Below, one piece after another: positions 11,830 to 24,519 of a DNA stretch of 64,000 nucleotides (position 1 is the stretch's first letter; each line of letters opens with the position of its first letter). The notes under the pieces are model-generated. The model searched no databases and was not told where the DNA came from. It was given only the letters and a program-made list of their open reading frames with translations. The DNA is from Ptiloglossa arizonensis (lineage: Eukaryota > Arthropoda > Insecta > Hymenoptera > Colletidae). The stretch is taken from positions 10,931,557-10,995,556 of the forward strand of contig NC_135051.1 in assembly GCF_051014685.1 (NCBI RefSeq), written 5' to 3'. The position numbers and the translations under genes were made by a program.

Positions 11830-12720
11830 TAAATTAATTGAATGGTTTTGATACAAGTTACAGTTAACAATAAAGGAAAGATATTTTCTGTGGTCGCAGA
11901 AGGTATTAAGGAATAGAATAAAGAATGCATAAAAATTATAAGGAATTCGTGAAAACTTTCGTAATAACAAGGTTAAAATCGGTGAGAATTCGATAAACGT
12001 GCTAGAAACATATAAAATGCTACATTTACAGAGAGAATAGGCGTGCATCGAAAACAACACTTAAGGGTACAGGACGTTTTGATAAAAAAAGAATTTAGTT
12101 TATTAATGATAAAAACGTATGTATTATATTTATGCATTATTTACTATTGTAAGCCTTTTTACTTGTATTCGAGAACTATTTTTTCTTACAAATTACGAGT
12201 ACTTTATGTTAAACGTAGGTACCTTGAGAAAAGAACAATTCGTTTTTTCCCATTATTCGTCATTATTTATCCGTTATATATTTGCGTAATCTGCCATTAT
12301 CATTTCAGATAAACGCTATCATTAAATTTTATATTAGATATGTTACAATATCCACTGGTTTTATTCGAGAAATAACTTGAAGTATTTGCAAATAGTCGGC
12401 AATGTCATATATCAAATACAAAATGTTAATAAAGAACTAAAGATAAACTCGGAGAGAATAGTTGCGCGTATGAATATTTTTCTTTATTTTTGATTGTCAA
12501 ATTCATGTTTGAAGTTATGCTCACATGTTTCCATAGACTCTGTACACTTGTAAAATTATAAATTCAACAACTTCCATTAATTACAGTAAACTGAGTTTTA
12601 ATACGCTTTGCATTGCTGAATAAAATACGGGCAGTATATTGAGTTTTGTAACATAAAACTCAAAGCTTTGATAACAACTTTTGAACATTCATATTTCTGT
12701 GAGTAAATAAATGCAAATAC
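11830..12720. other. AT-rich non-coding DNA
   Basis: An 89-codon plus-strand frame at 12043-12312 is Phe/Tyr/Ile-rich, as expected from AT-rich DNA, and has no family features. Confidence 0.45.
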
Positions 12721-12724
12721 CGTA

Positions 12725-12950
12725 CGCGAGGAAAGTGCAATGTGACGTCGGACTGGGTAGAGATCCAATAATTAAGTTTACCATTAATCGTCGGGGGTCA
12801 GCTGGTCTCACACGAGCCGCAGGCACGTCCACCATGACGAGGTGTTTGGTCCAACCCTCCAGAGACTGAAATCGAGGCCTACGGCCCGATTGTCAGATCC
12901 TCTGCATTACTAATTGCTCTACGCAGATTAATCGTTTGACCCTTATAATA
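12725..12950. other. GC-rich island, no open frame
   Basis: A compact GC-rich block containing words such as GTCGGGGGTCAGCTGG and GAGGCCTACGGCCCGATTG. No frame stays open across it, so it is more likely regulatory, structural or untranslated sequence than a coding exon. Confidence 0.3.
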
Positions 12951-13890
12951 TGAACTTGATGATAGAAGTTATTAAATCGAATGGAGCATTATCGGTGCCA
13001 AAATTATGATTACCGTATAATTGATTTTATTTTATTTGAATGAATGTTTGTTACTTAAAGTGATCGTCATTTGGCAATATATTCATTATTCCCACAATTG
13101 TTTCACTACGAGAAAAGAGGCATTGTAAAACGAGAATATTAAAATACTTCATGATAAATAGTCAGTAATGATATATTATTCACGTGACATCACCTTATAG
13201 TTTCGCATTACTTTTGTGTCATTGGTTACGGTATTATTCATGACAATTGATAATAATACAATGCAGTTCTATTAATAATGCACTACGCATTATTGGGTTA
13301 TTATTGAATCCTTCGATGGAAAATATACAAAACGTGAACTTCTTTATAAGTACTTTGTTTTGAACAATGAAAAAGGCATTCATTCAATGGGACTCCTTGA
13401 AGAAAGTTTATTTCACATAAATCGTTTTTTGATCAAATAAATAAATAATAAGATATTTCAGATAACAGTACTTATTAACTCACCCTGTATACACACACAC
13501 ACACACACGCCGAATTATTTCTACAGTTTCACTATTTCTTAAGTATACTTGACATATTTACATATCGATTGTTAATTGATCGACACTTTAAAATTTATAA
13601 ACCATAAACCTTTTTGTCTAAAGGGGATTATTTGTACTAAAGGGGACCTAAATCAGCAAGTTGAAAGTCTTCTAATAAAACCGAGACTTTATAAGACTGT
13701 ATATGCGCAACATTATATAATAACTATAAATAGAAATCTCTATTGATCTGATTATAAGTTTTATGAAAAGTCAATATAAGCACTTTTTTCCTTTTCCAGT
13801 GAAACTTTAATTTTTTCTTAAGAAACAGCAGCGTGTATGTGAATTACAAACGAACTATTTCTATCATTCCCTATCGATCGAACATTTAAT
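12951..13890. other. AT-rich non-coding DNA with a short CA repeat
   Basis: An (AC)n run of about nine units lies at 13489-13508. Nothing else was recognised. Confidence 0.5.
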
Positions 13891-13894
13891 TTAA

Positions 13895-14225
13895 GTGGAA
13901 GGTTCCAAAAGGAGGTTAAAAACTACTTTCCGTGCTAAAAACAAAGTCAAGGTGGACGTTGAAGTTTCGGGTATGGTTCGGTGCGGTGTGTTAAAGGCGC
14001 TCTGTAAATTGGACCTATCAGCGCGTTCGGATGGTGCTATATCATGCTGGAAGCAGCTGCCAGAGAGAAGGGGCAGCACCATCTTTCAACGTCAGCACAG
14101 CCTAGTCTCAACCATTCTCTTGCCTTCCTCTTCAGCTCGATGTAACCAGAACTGGTACGCGAAACAACATACTAGAACATTGAAACAGCGTCTAGCTGAC
14201 CCTCGAATATTGCTCTCGTAGATAA
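13895..14225. other. GC-rich island with long frames on both strands
   Basis: A 108-codon plus-strand frame (13895-14221) and a 63-codon minus-strand frame overlap. The region is much GC-richer than its flanks, so stop codons are rarer by chance. The plus-strand protein has no recognisable domain, signal peptide or family motif. A conserved non-coding element or an unrecognised exon are both possible. Confidence 0.3.
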
Positions 14226-14820
14226 CCAGTAAATGGTTTTTATGACTCTACAGTCAATCTAATATTGCCCACTGATTAGGTGCAGCTTATCCCAATGTGA
14301 TTAATCGATTCTGGTGACCGCTAAATGGATAGGTTCTTTTAATGGGATTCTCCAATGACCTTTTATTATTTTAAAGGCAAATCTTACTTGTAACTGATAC
14401 CTCGGTAGCAACAAAATTTCAGATAAAATTTAGGCAATGTCAAGGTGTACGATTTATCTTAATCAATATTGATTGAATTTTACTAAACGATCCGATCTAT
14501 AAAGATTTATTTTACGAACATTATATTTACTATTACGTGCAACAATTTTATCTAAAGCAAATATTAAAAACAGTTTAAAAGCATTGTTATCTAAATTGAC
14601 TGCTATAAGGAATCGAAATTAGTGAGTAGTTCCAGTACCGATTTCAATTACAGTTCCATACTTTCGAGCCATTCCCAAATTATTTAAAAATGTATATTAG
14701 TAAACGAGAAATCTAATAGTGAAGATCTTAAAAACTGCATTGTCCTTCTAGAACGTGGCCTAATTATGTATAATTAGGCCAGTAAATCAAATGAAAATTT
14801 ACTGATCAGGATATCATAAA
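14226..14820. other. AT-rich non-coding DNA
   Basis: No feature recognised. A short inverted pair around CCTAATTATG/CATAATTAGG lies near 14758-14780. Confidence 0.45.
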
Positions 14821-14827
14821 GTGCTAT

Positions 14828-15130
14828 GTGCCTCATGTATCATGTGCCTCGACTATCAAATGGTTGCAGGTGCTTTCCGAGCATAGTTGCTTCGTATTAG
14901 GAAGAAAAGTACAATGCTTTCTCATTGACCATGATACGACGCAACATGTCCTAGAGGTGTGCCCTGTTCTGATGGAGAAAATTTGGAGAGACCTCTCGCT
15001 GCCAAGTATAGTAAATGCTGTGCACAGCAGAGAGAGGAAGTAGAAGGCCGTGGTCTCCCTTTGTATATTAGTTATGTTGCAGAAGAAGGTCGCGGGAAAG
15101 GAGCATGAGCCTGAGGACAAGGGTCACAGC
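14828..15130 (+). pseudogene. R1-clade LINE, 3' end of ORF2 with zinc-finger tail
   Basis: The plus strand reads like the extreme C-terminus of an R1/TRAS-type non-LTR polyprotein. DHDTTQHVLEVCP corresponds to the conserved D.D..HTL..CP. part of the terminal CCHC finger. It is followed by RDLSLPSIVNAV and, after one stop, KAVVSLCILVMLQKKVAGKE, which matches the ..WKAV.SFCE.VM.QKE. tail of that clade. Only about the last 100 residues remain, so this is a 5'-truncated insertion, the usual LINE fate. The sequence to about 15300, including the G tract, is probably its 3' untranslated region. The short frame at 15382-15576 has no recognisable content. Confidence 0.75.
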
Positions 15131-15266
15131 AAGTGGTTGGTCCTAGTCGTGCGTTACGCGCTTTCCTCCGTTTGAGACGACGAGAAGGGTCTTAGTAGGA
15201 GGTCCTTTAGACTAGTGGCGGTGTAGCAAGGTTATCCCGCTTGTCACTGGGCGTTCCTAACGTATT

Positions 15267-15285
15267 GGGGGGGGGGGGGGGGGGG
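15267..15285. repeat. Homopolymer of 19 guanines
   Basis: An uninterrupted G19 tract, very unusual in such AT-rich DNA. It sits just downstream of the R1-like LINE coding remnant, so it is probably in that element's 3' untranslated region. It could form a quadruplex and is also a classic site of sequencing-length error. Confidence 0.95.
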
Positions 15286-15599
15286 TTAGTCCCTTCTACT
15301 AACGTATACATGCACGTGTACAATCGACGCGTCCCACTGTATGAGAAGGTGTACCGGATGTTATGCCCCTAGTAGTTCCCAGTGCCCTGCTGTAGTTGTG
15401 TTAGGATGATCATCGTGGATGTTTCAATGGTTATACCTTCCACTCCTTCGGATTTTACCCTAAGGGATCAGGGAAATCTTAAGAAGATGCCCTTCCCCTC
15501 TCCACAAAGAAGTGCTATGCATGTAATGATAGAGGATATATTGGAACTGATGGTCCATGAAAAAGTAGTGAAGTAACAAAGGCTATCAAACTCTACAGT

Positions 15600-17635
15600 A
15601 AACTTGATACGAAGGATATTCTTTGATACCTGATAAGATTTTCTCTTCTATAAATATTACAAGTATTGTAATATAATATTTTCAAAAAAGTCAATAAAAT
15701 GGTAACTTTAAAAGGAATTAGTAATTATAACGAACTCGGTAATTTGAATGATGTATTTATTTCTAAATTTAAACTCTAGTTGCAGAAGAACATTATAACT
15801 GATTGTGTGTCATCCACAGGTGTTATTCGCAGTAATATATTGGCAGATAATTATACATTGTCTGTAATTGTAGATATTAAGGTTAAATGATTTCGAACGA
15901 GTAAAAACTACCAATGTTTTTACAATCAACGGTTCAAGAATCATAGTGCAAGAATTATTACATAATAATATTAATTATGGTATTAAATTAACATTTATAA
16001 ACCTAGTTGTTCTTATAGGCAAGAGAGATGCACTTTAAATGAGAAACAGTACCTGATAAATAATTATTACCCTTAATATACACGTGTTTGTTATTTTATT
16101 ACTTTGATATAATCACAGGATTTTATTAAATTCCGGTCACAAATGAATGAAATGAAAAAAACAGCTTTTATCATCTCACACAAACAATTTCAATACTTAA
16201 CTTTCAATACTTAAACGAAAATCTCTCCCTCCTCTCCTCTCCGAGGTATTGACATGGATTCATGAATCATTCTATACGTACATGTTTCTCTTGTCATATA
16301 CGATACAAATGGTATCGACATATTAATCGAGCGTGTTAATTTATTAATAAACGTTCAATACGTGCAACTGTGAAAAGAAAATGTAATCCTAACACACTAC
16401 TACATCCAATTCTAGCAGTGGCATTACCGTGGCATATAATTCCCATTGATGCCACGAGTAAATTGGCCAATAAAAGTGATCTAAAAAAATATGCTATTGT
16501 TCTTGTAAATACGTGTATAATATTCTACAAGGTTTGTCTATAGGAGTTTTCCTTAAAGAATTTGCTTTCGTATGATATATGGTTTCGATGGATTAGAATT
16601 ATTTTACAGATTTATATCCATTTCTTCGATATAGTTGACCAGTAACAATTCCTATCAATCTTAGTGAAATATTATATAATCGACCGAATTTTTCGGATAC
16701 TGTTGTCTGAATTACGTTAAAATCAAAAATACCATGTTAGAGGTGATACATTTGCAAAATTTTGATAGAGTTTGGCTCTTCGCGATACAAAAAAATGAGA
16801 TACATATGCAAATTGAAAGACACTTATTGTTATAACATTTATAAAATCTCCCCAAATAAGAGTATCTCACCCTAATCATTTATTTCTACACTAAATACGA
16901 TGGATAGAAGAAGTTATCAATTTATATTGTTTGCATTATCAAAACTGGAAATCAGTTCTAATCGCGATAATGTTGAATTTTTTATGAATTTTGACTAACC
17001 GTTGATATAAAATGTTTTTCACTATCTTAAATGAAATACTCAAAGCACAGTTTGACGCAAAAATTGTAATTAAACTTTCAATTCTCTCTAATTTCACATA
17101 AATTCAAATTAATGTAAAAATATTTTGACAACAAAATAATGCTATAAAAACATCTGTTTTTTTTTCAGGAGCACGCGTATTCCACCGTCAGATTTTTTAT
17201 TGACAATGCTCCCTCTGAGGTTTTAATAGTTATCCCAACAGTCTGTAAATATACACAGTTTCATAAATTCTTCTGATAGTAAGTTTTTGTTGTAAATCTT
17301 TCGCAAAACGGTTAGAAAAATCCCTAACACACAGTACTCAAGAAGTAGCTTTCGAAGCTATCATCGCTGTAGTTGGAATCTATTATTAAAAATCTGCACA
17401 CCATGCAGAATCTATTCAACGAGTAAATAATCCTGTTTGTCGAAATCAATGACTTTTCCAAAATCTGAAATTTGGATTCGTAACAGAAGAAAGATGACAG
17501 AAGAGCCTTGCACAATACGGTGAAACGAAGAACAAAGTATTTGGTAAAAAAAGTTTCGACTAACGCAATATACATAGACGAAAAATAGCTGCACAAACAT
17601 TACGATGAAATAGAAAAACAACACTGTGGAAACGA
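15600..17635. other. AT-rich non-coding DNA
   Basis: No gene recognised. A small CGTGGCAT...ATGCCACG hairpin with an 11-base loop lies near 16430-16457. Minus-strand frames at 17324-17750 are Phe/Tyr/Val-rich and look like chance. Confidence 0.45.
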
Positions 17636-18560
17636 GAAAGGAGAACACAAGGTATCCTAAGTAGGGAGCCGAAAACGCCCATGTAGGGAAGGTCAGGAGA
17701 GAGAGCACAAGGTAAACTCTGCATCGTCGGATAAGGGAATAAGCGACCATAAGATAGGCCAGTAAGTCCTGCTCTTCAGCCTGCTAATCCTACATTGGCA
17801 AGACAATTAACTCCGAGCGAGGATAGGGATCCTGTTTGTCTGTCTCTGCTCGCCAAGCTCTGTCATTCTATCGTCTCATCCCTCTCCCTATAGCAGTGTA
17901 GCATATAATGTTGGTCTGCGCAAAGGGCCGCTCAGCCAGCGGCTGTTTCACTGTAAGGATTACAATATCCTTCCACTTGCTTCAGAAATATCCGGCTGAC
18001 GCCACTTTGTCTTCCGTAGTGACTGGAAAGATAATCAAACTTCTTACCGACGATTTGCGGTGGTTATTCGTGGTCGTGTATGCATATGTGACGGCAATTC
18101 TTTGTGGAGGTAAACCGGTCTCAAGACTACCGTCTTCCCTGGCTTCTAGAACCTTTCCAGGATTTCCTCTGATTTTCTCTTTCTATCGTTTCATCTGCTC
18201 ATCCCTGTCCCCCGTCCGTTTTTCTCATCACTGTATCCACTTTCTTCCAACTGTATCTTCAACTTGTCTGGATTTCGACTTAGTTATCTGTAACTAAGCT
18301 AATCTCACCCAAGAAGTCGGACCATCCTGCAGCGTGGGCCACTTAAACACGAGTCCGACCGATCCGCTAAAGCCTCCAGACCTCTTCTAATCCACTGCCA
18401 CGAGATTATATACACTCAGATCCTTATTTCGACTCCCATCTCGGCGCAGCTTCCATTTCGGTCGGTTGAAAGGTCAGAAAGGGCAAAGTTCCCAATTCTC
18501 CCGAACGAGTTAATGGGAGGCCGCTTTATTGCCAATTTCCTCATTCAGATCTACCTGTAA
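17636..18560. other. Large GC-rich, pyrimidine-rich island
   Basis: About 0.9 kb of mixed composition, rich in C/T tracts (for example CTCATCCCTCTCCCTATAGC). The 129-codon plus frame at 17908-18297 is the longest non-repeat frame nearby, but it ends in Ser/Phe-rich sequence without domains and its composition follows the pyrimidine bias. This is most likely a conserved non-coding or promoter-like element; an exon cannot be excluded. The block 18300-18560 has no open frame. Confidence 0.35.
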
Positions 18561-18717
18561 CAAAAGACACTAACCGGTTGATTTTTCTTCAACGGTGGTG
18601 GTAAGGATTAACAACTATTTCTGGTATTGTTGTAATAAGTTTAACGGTTATTGCTGTTACAAATTTTAGAGGTAATTCATCATTTTCGAAGAAGAATTTT
18701 TTTATCGATTAAAACTA

Positions 18718-19652
18718 TTAGGTACTCCCATAAGTTTGTGCTGTTTATTTTTCTACCATATACAGTAATACTTTAATATTAACTATGAACCTTACGAAAA
18801 AATGTAATCGCCCTCTCCTTGCACATCCTCTTCCGACCTTTTAGTCAACAACATGATTGTCGACTACTCCCATTAATGTAAACATTTTTTTGGTTTGTCA
18901 TCGAATTACTTTTGTAAAGTATTTTGTATTACGTTCACATTTCTTGCCAGCAAAGTAATGTCGTAATAATCGGAACAGGTAGAAGTTCGATATTGCGATG
19001 TCCGGAGCATAAGGTGGATGGGATAAAATTTGCTAACTGAATTAATTGTTTTGCACATTTCGTAGCATTGCTAAGGTGGAAAATCACATTACCACGATTT
19101 TGTAAGTTTTTCTGCAACTTTTTTTTTAGTTTTTCAACCTGAATATAATGCAGGTCGGCATTAATTATGATTATCATTATTAATGATTTTACGAAAGTAA
19201 TTCGAAGAAGAAAATTTCCTTGTAGTTCCACCATACAGAGAGAGGATTCTTGCACAAGATCCATTTTTCATCTCCAGTTACCATGCGTTTCAGAAAGGAT
19301 TCCGTTTTGTTATGTGCAACCAACGATATGCAAGTTGCCACACGATCAAGGTGATTACGCTCTGTGAGCTGACCTATACGTCCATCTTTAGCATTATTCC
19401 CATTTTCTTCGAATGTCGCTGTACACATGATTTTTATATGTTTAGTACTTGTGACATTCCTCGCATTAACAGACTCCTCATTTCGTTCGCTAGATTACAA
19501 ATTCTGTTTTCGTCAGTCTCGATTGGAAGGCTCGTGACTCATTTTCCAGATTAAAATTTCCCATGTGAAATCGATCGAATCACTTTCTGCACATACGAGT
19601 TGATAAAACACCTTCCCCATAAACGACACAAATATTATTTGTTGTACTTGTT
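18718..19652 (-). mobile_element. Degraded mariner transposon
   Basis: The low-coordinate end starts TTAGGTACTCCCATAAG after a TA dinucleotide, as expected for a mariner terminal repeat. The other end (about 19621-19652) carries an inverted, diverged version built around CGTTTATG/ATTTGTGTCG. At about 935 bp it is shorter than a full-length mariner (about 1.3 kb), so there are internal deletions. The transposase runs on the minus strand. Confidence 0.8.
18935..19600 (-). pseudogene. Mariner transposase remnant
   Basis: Two overlapping minus-strand frames carry the mariner core. RMVTGDEKWI (first catalytic Asp, about 19255-19285) is intact. It is followed by SVWWNYKEIFFFELL (usual SVWWD.KG...FELL), and after a frameshift INADLHYIQVEKLKKKL, then QNRGNVIFHLSNATK. 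The last motif normally reads ..V.FHHDNARPH, so the second catalytic Asp is replaced by Ser. The third Asp region is unrecognisable. The element is therefore inactive. Mariner transposases cut and paste at TA sites and are widespread in insects. Confidence 0.8.
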
Positions 19653-19659
19653 GTCGTAT

Positions 19660-20205
19660 TCTCTTTTCTAATTGTACAATCCGGAATATTTTATTTGAAT
19701 TGATGTAAAACGATTTAAAAAAAAAAATAGAAAAAGAGAACGATCATTGACGACACAAAGATCACTGGAAGATAAAAACATAACGGTACAACTACCAGAG
19801 ATCCGATTTAAAAAGATAGCTTCCTTTCTCAAATGACAAGAAATGCAAATCACTCTAATTTTTAGCATAATTAAATACTAAATTTCATATTTCTACTATA
19901 AGTTATAATCGAAAGTGCTAATAGATACTTATTTATTCAAAACAGTTTTTGAATATTATATTCGAATTTTATACTTCCATTTTAAATCAACTACGACTTT
20001 GGAGTATCCCTAGTAAAAATAAATTAACATCAATTGTAAAAGTAAAGAGTTTTTTCAAATGTTCCTTTAATGTAAAACGAAGATCGTGCATTTCTTTCAA
20101 ATCTTTAGTGGAAGAATATTTCTTGAGAAGAATGTAAAAGATGACATCTCGGAATAAATGCAAATCGAAGAGAGAATGGGTTATCCAAAGGTAAATCAGA
20201 GAAAG
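19660..20205. other. AT-rich non-coding DNA
   Basis: No feature recognised. Confidence 0.45.
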
Positions 20206-20209
20206 CATA

Positions 20210-20440
20210 GTGTTGAGGAAGGAACACACGCGGGGAGGAAAAAAGGGGGTGAGAGACAAGCGTACTTCGATTGGATCGTCAAGGATTGAAAGAACTTGAT
20301 TGGCGATACGGATCGCTACCTTGCAAAATAGTATCTCCGTAAAATCGCAGATTCTCCTGCATGCAGGCTGCGTTCTTGTACTGATTGTGCGCTCGCTTTC
20401 GACTGGCTTCTGCACAGAACGGCGAATTTCAGATCAAGTA
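20210..20440. other. GC-richer island
   Basis: A block around ACACACGCGGGGAGGAAAAA and CTGCATGCAGGCTGCG is GC-richer than its surroundings. A 142-codon minus-strand frame (19987-20415) crosses its edge into AT-rich DNA and has no recognisable features, so I do not call a gene. Confidence 0.25.
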
Positions 20441-21985
20441 TCTCTGCCATTATATCTTGCTATTCTACTTTCAAATCGATTTTTAAATTACATACCGAAT
20501 AATTACTGAGAAAGTATTATACAAATGCGATTAAACCAGTCGTAGTTGTTGCACATTTGGCAATATAGTATCGTTCGAGTAGTTAAGATCGCTGTTCCAC
20601 TGTATAACGTGTGGTAAAGAATATCGTTAAAACTTCTGAAAATTCAAAAATTGCAGTGTACTCATAGAAGTAGGATATTAAAAATTTGTACTAAAGTGCT
20701 ATAATTTTTCTAAACAAAAAATATGCAAGTATATGAAAAGAGTTCAATTTAATTAAAATGAAATTTATAATAATTACCCATAATTTATAATTATTGAGGT
20801 TAACATATGGCGTGAAACGAAAATAAAAAGTGAACGATTAAAATAATGTTTAAACATAAATCGGTCAAAAACCTCGGTTGATAGATTAGTAAAACGACTA
20901 TACAATTCATTCTAAATAATTTTTGAAGAAAATTAAACCCAATATTGACGTCATCAAAATATGCGGACATGTAACATTCCATACATTTTTTCACTATACA
21001 GGTTAATGGAACTTGCATACTTGGAATTACTTCGAAAATATGCGCTCCACGAAAAAATGTTTTATATATTGGAGGGGCGTTTATTATAAATTGCATGCAT
21101 TTTTTTTATAGATGAAGGCATTTTGGAGATTTGAAGATCAACTTCGTTGTTTCTAAATAGAATGCTTATTTTGTATACCATAATATAGCAGAATGTCAAT
21201 TTCTGAATAAACAGGTATTGACATTTATTGGCCTTAAACTTAATAACCAACGAATAATTTTCATACATAAAATAAATAATTTCTTTATTTTTTGCAACTA
21301 TAAAATACTAGCAGCAATTCTGAATTGTACCTTGCGCAGATATTTTGAAATAATTCTCCGAGTAGAAAATGTTACTTTCACAGCTAATTTAAAAATGTCA
21401 AATTTTATTATATTAATCAAGTTATCTTAAACTTTATAGGTAAATGCAATGAGAACGTATAGTATGCCATTAGAATACCATTATTACAATAATTTTTCAA
21501 GTGATAAAATTGAAACTATCAATTGAGTTGAAAACGAAATAAATAGCGATTTTGATCTTGAATTGAAGTCGATAAGTATTACTCTTACCTGTAATAGCAG
21601 ATCATGCTTGTAGATGCGTCGTTATATACACATATACACTAAGGAAGGAAAAGAATAGGGTTCTCTATTACTTGTATCTGGTATAAAAATTGTCATTCAA
21701 ACCACGACTTACTGCATGAATTGCAGAACAGTAAATTTGAAATTTTTCTCTTCTTTTATGATTCACCTCTAAATTCTCCTTTTAGTCTTTAGTTCACTCT
21801 CTGTATCGTAAATAAGGTTGTATAAGATTATTTAAAATACTACAAATTTGTTGACCCCCTTAAAGAATATTTGTTTGAAGGAGTGAGTAACGCATTTAAA
21901 TAATAAATATCATAAAATTGAGGATGTGTATTTTCTAACAAAAATTCATTCAATGATTGAAACAGAACAGAATGATAATACATAT
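20441..21985. other. AT-rich non-coding DNA
   Basis: Only short AT-biased frames (20800-21430) are present on either strand, with no family resemblance. Confidence 0.45.
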
Positions 21986-21987
21986 AA

Positions 21988-22095
21988 TATGTTGTTCAAT
22001 AAATTTTGTCGTTCGATAAAACTTATCGAACAGTATAGTACTAGGTTGTTTAATAAGTTTTGTCGTTCGATGAAACTTTTTGAACAACCTATTCT
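21988..22095. mobile_element. Composite mariner-type MITE, copy 1
   Basis: A cluster of mariner-like terminal repeats with no coding DNA. A first repeat, GTTGTTCAATAAATTTTGTC, runs into a 9-bp stem (GTTCGATAA / TTATCGAAC). After CAGTATAGTA comes a second unit, AGGTTGTTTAATAAGTTT, whose inverse (matching 16 of 18) ends the element at AACAACCT. A homologous element with the same internal order lies at 56181-56282. Confidence 0.75.
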
Positions 22096-22099
22096 ATGA

Positions 22100-23395
22100 T
22101 GGAGAAAACGCGTTATTCTAATTTATAATAGTTCAGAATTGATACTCATTAAACAGCTTACGAATCATTATGAGAGTTCGTAATCTTTTCAGTGCGCGTT
22201 TCTGTCATATACTTCGTGCAAAACTTAACCGAACTAGGCGGATACATCGATTTCACATGAACCTTTCTTGCCGAGAGAAAGTCATTACACTCGGTTCTAG
22301 GCAGATTACATGAGTAATCTTCTTCAAACATGACGACTACCTCGAGATGCAGACACTCATCGTGACCCAATTACTTTTCACCGATTATCGGATAATTTTG
22401 TAATGCAATGCATATCTACGAAATTTTAGTTCTCAGAAACAATGACTCTAAACGCAAGCTAGTACAATTCGAAGCATTACGAAGAAGAAGAGAGAAAGTA
22501 AGAACTTTTCAAGATTTAACTTCGAAAAAATGTAAGATAGTCCACGTTACTGTACAGAGTATTACGAACTGTAAAATATGTAAAACATTAGAAAAGTTTT
22601 GTCATACAACTATGCTTATTATACATTTTAGAAATATTGTTCATTAGACGTATATATATATACTGCATTCTATGTACGTTTAAATCATCTATAAAGAATT
22701 CTTCTCCAATTTTTCTTGTGCAATTTTCTCGCTCTAAAAAACAACATATCTACACTTGATTTTTCTTCATTATTTCATGTTTTCTAAAGAAAATAACAAC
22801 TATCGTTCAGTAAATTAATGATCATCACTTAGCAACAAATATTCCGTAATTTTTAAATTAAAAAGATTATTAGCAGCTGGACAAATGTTCAGGATTTTTT
22901 CTATTTGGATTCTCATGAAGGTTACGCACATAAGATAACACAGAGTAATATTTTTTCATTTTGCTGAAAAGAAACTACTTTAATTTCGTTGAAATTTATT
23001 CAAATGTTCGGTGGAAAAGTGATCGGGGAAGCATATTTCGACTTTTTCTGTAAACTATTACGTTGTTGCGGTACCTCATCGATTCAGTGTATTGAAATCA
23101 TATCATCGTAGAAAAGAAATATTATTGTACTTCTTAACCTATATATACTAGGGAAAAACATTTCAAATAAGTGATATTTATTTTTAGATAAGCCGTTCAT
23201 AAATGTAAAATTTATATACAGTTTCGATTAAAAACATCAAAAATTATTGAAGGATACTTAATTCGTGTGTTAAATAATGTAAGAAATAGATGAAGAAAGT
23301 ATTCGGAGGACAAAGGAAAATTATTCGAATATTTGTTATAGCTTTAGTCTCCAATGATATCCGCTGATACGTGTAATATAATATTGATAAATAAA
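22100..23395. other. AT-rich non-coding DNA
   Basis: No gene recognised. Frames at 22158-22370 and 22408-22647 lack features. The latter is basic and Lys/Arg-rich, but there is no supporting context. Confidence 0.45.
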
Positions 23396-24278
23396 CAGCC
23401 TAAAAAAATTTCAAATTGTATAACTTCTAAATTATGTTTTTAAGCGATATCTTTTAATACTTTATACATAGAGTTTATATGAAGCATGTACAATAATTAT
23501 GATATTTTAATTTTTCACAATTTTACCTTTTACTCTCCTTTAATATTTTGTATTTTCTCCTTTAGCCCTGATGATTGCTTCTAGACGTTTTATGTCAATT
23601 GTAAATTGCTGGAAAACGAAATTTTGGTTTACTAATAATCGATACTCTTTTATACAATAAAACACATAAATTTTTCTGGACTTGGAGGATTCAAGTCTGA
23701 ACTTTACGGTGGCTATTGATAAATCCTTGACAAATTGTATTGATAAATCCTTGAAAAAAGTACTTCTTTTTATTTTGTTTATTGAAAAATTGTCTTGCTA
23801 AGACAAAATCGTGAGCAATACATATTTTCTCTAGATATTTTTAAAAATTTTCTTTTATTAAATCAATATATCGACCAGTATTATACAGTCCATTAATCAG
23901 TATCAAATTTCCAACATCCGACGAAGAAGTTTTACAGTCAGGGAGGTAAATTTTTGTCCAAGTGTTTTATTCGTTTTTCTTCAAATTCATCGTCGCTTTT
24001 TTATAAAACCGTTCAAATTTATTTTCAACACTTCACACAACTTTTTCCAAAACCAAACAGAGGTATTTATATATTTTTTTATCAAATTTAAACGCTTCCG
24101 TTTCTTCACGTCGCTTATGAATGGTTTCGTAGTGATAAAAGAATTGTATATATTTTTATCTTTTAATCTACAAACACCACTTTTTCGGAGAGATCTAAAT
24201 TGAGTCTCTAAATTATTTTACGACGCATAATAATCAATTCAATTCTGGATTCTCTTACAATTCGTTTATCATGTCTCT
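23396..24278 (-). pseudogene. Tc1-like transposase, C-terminal part, cut by a Gypsy insertion
   Basis: On the minus strand, from high to low coordinates, the sequence reads RSLRKSGVCRLKDK, then KPFISDVKKRKRLNLIKKYI with NTSVWFWKKL (usual ..KKRL.FAK.H...P..FWK.V). Next is NLILINGLYNTGRYIDLIK (usual NL..I.G..N...Y..IL), and near the end KRLEAIIRAKGENTKY (usual RR.EAVI.AKGG.TKY). These are the hallmarks of Tc1 transposases in the correct order. Many stops and the loss of the SDES motif show it is dead. The N-terminal part continues on the far side of the Gypsy element at about 27984-28170. The low end near 23396 (ACAGCCTAAAAAAATTT) may be the terminal repeat. Confidence 0.75.
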
Positions 24279-24514
24279 TGTGATGGGTCAAATTCTCTTG
24301 TCTCACTTGTTAGAGAAAGATTCGAACCACACTCGCATCTTGAGCTGTTAAAGTTAAACAGTAGTAATGGGTTGATAAAATTCGTAACGATCTCACCAAT
24401 CAAAATTGAGAACTTTACTTTTAAAAATACTTTGAATCGCAACGTAGTAAAAGGTTTAATAAATTTTGGCCATAAAACAGGTAGAGTAACGACGTGCCGA
24501 AAGGTTGACTTCAG
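24279..24514 (-). repeat. Truncated 3' LTR of the Gypsy element
   Basis: It aligns along its length with 27527-27758 (for example GTAACGACGTGCCGAAAGGT in the 5' LTR matches GTAACGACGTGCCGAAAGGT here). The sequence upstream of that match is replaced by pol sequence, marking the deletion junction. Confidence 0.85.
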
Positions 24515-24519
24515 CTGTT

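Noticed and set aside
11542..12060. 172-codon minus-strand frame
   Set aside because: It runs over a trinucleotide microsatellite (His/Thr/Tyr runs) and, in part, antisense over a dead transposase.
16430..16457. Short CGTGGCAT hairpin as a regulatory site
   Set aside because: An 8-bp stem is expected many times by chance in 64 kb and has no supporting context.
17908..18297. 129-codon plus-strand frame
   Set aside because: No domain, signal or family motif. Its Ser/Phe/Leu bias mirrors the pyrimidine-rich DNA, and the region is GC-richer, so long chance frames are expected.
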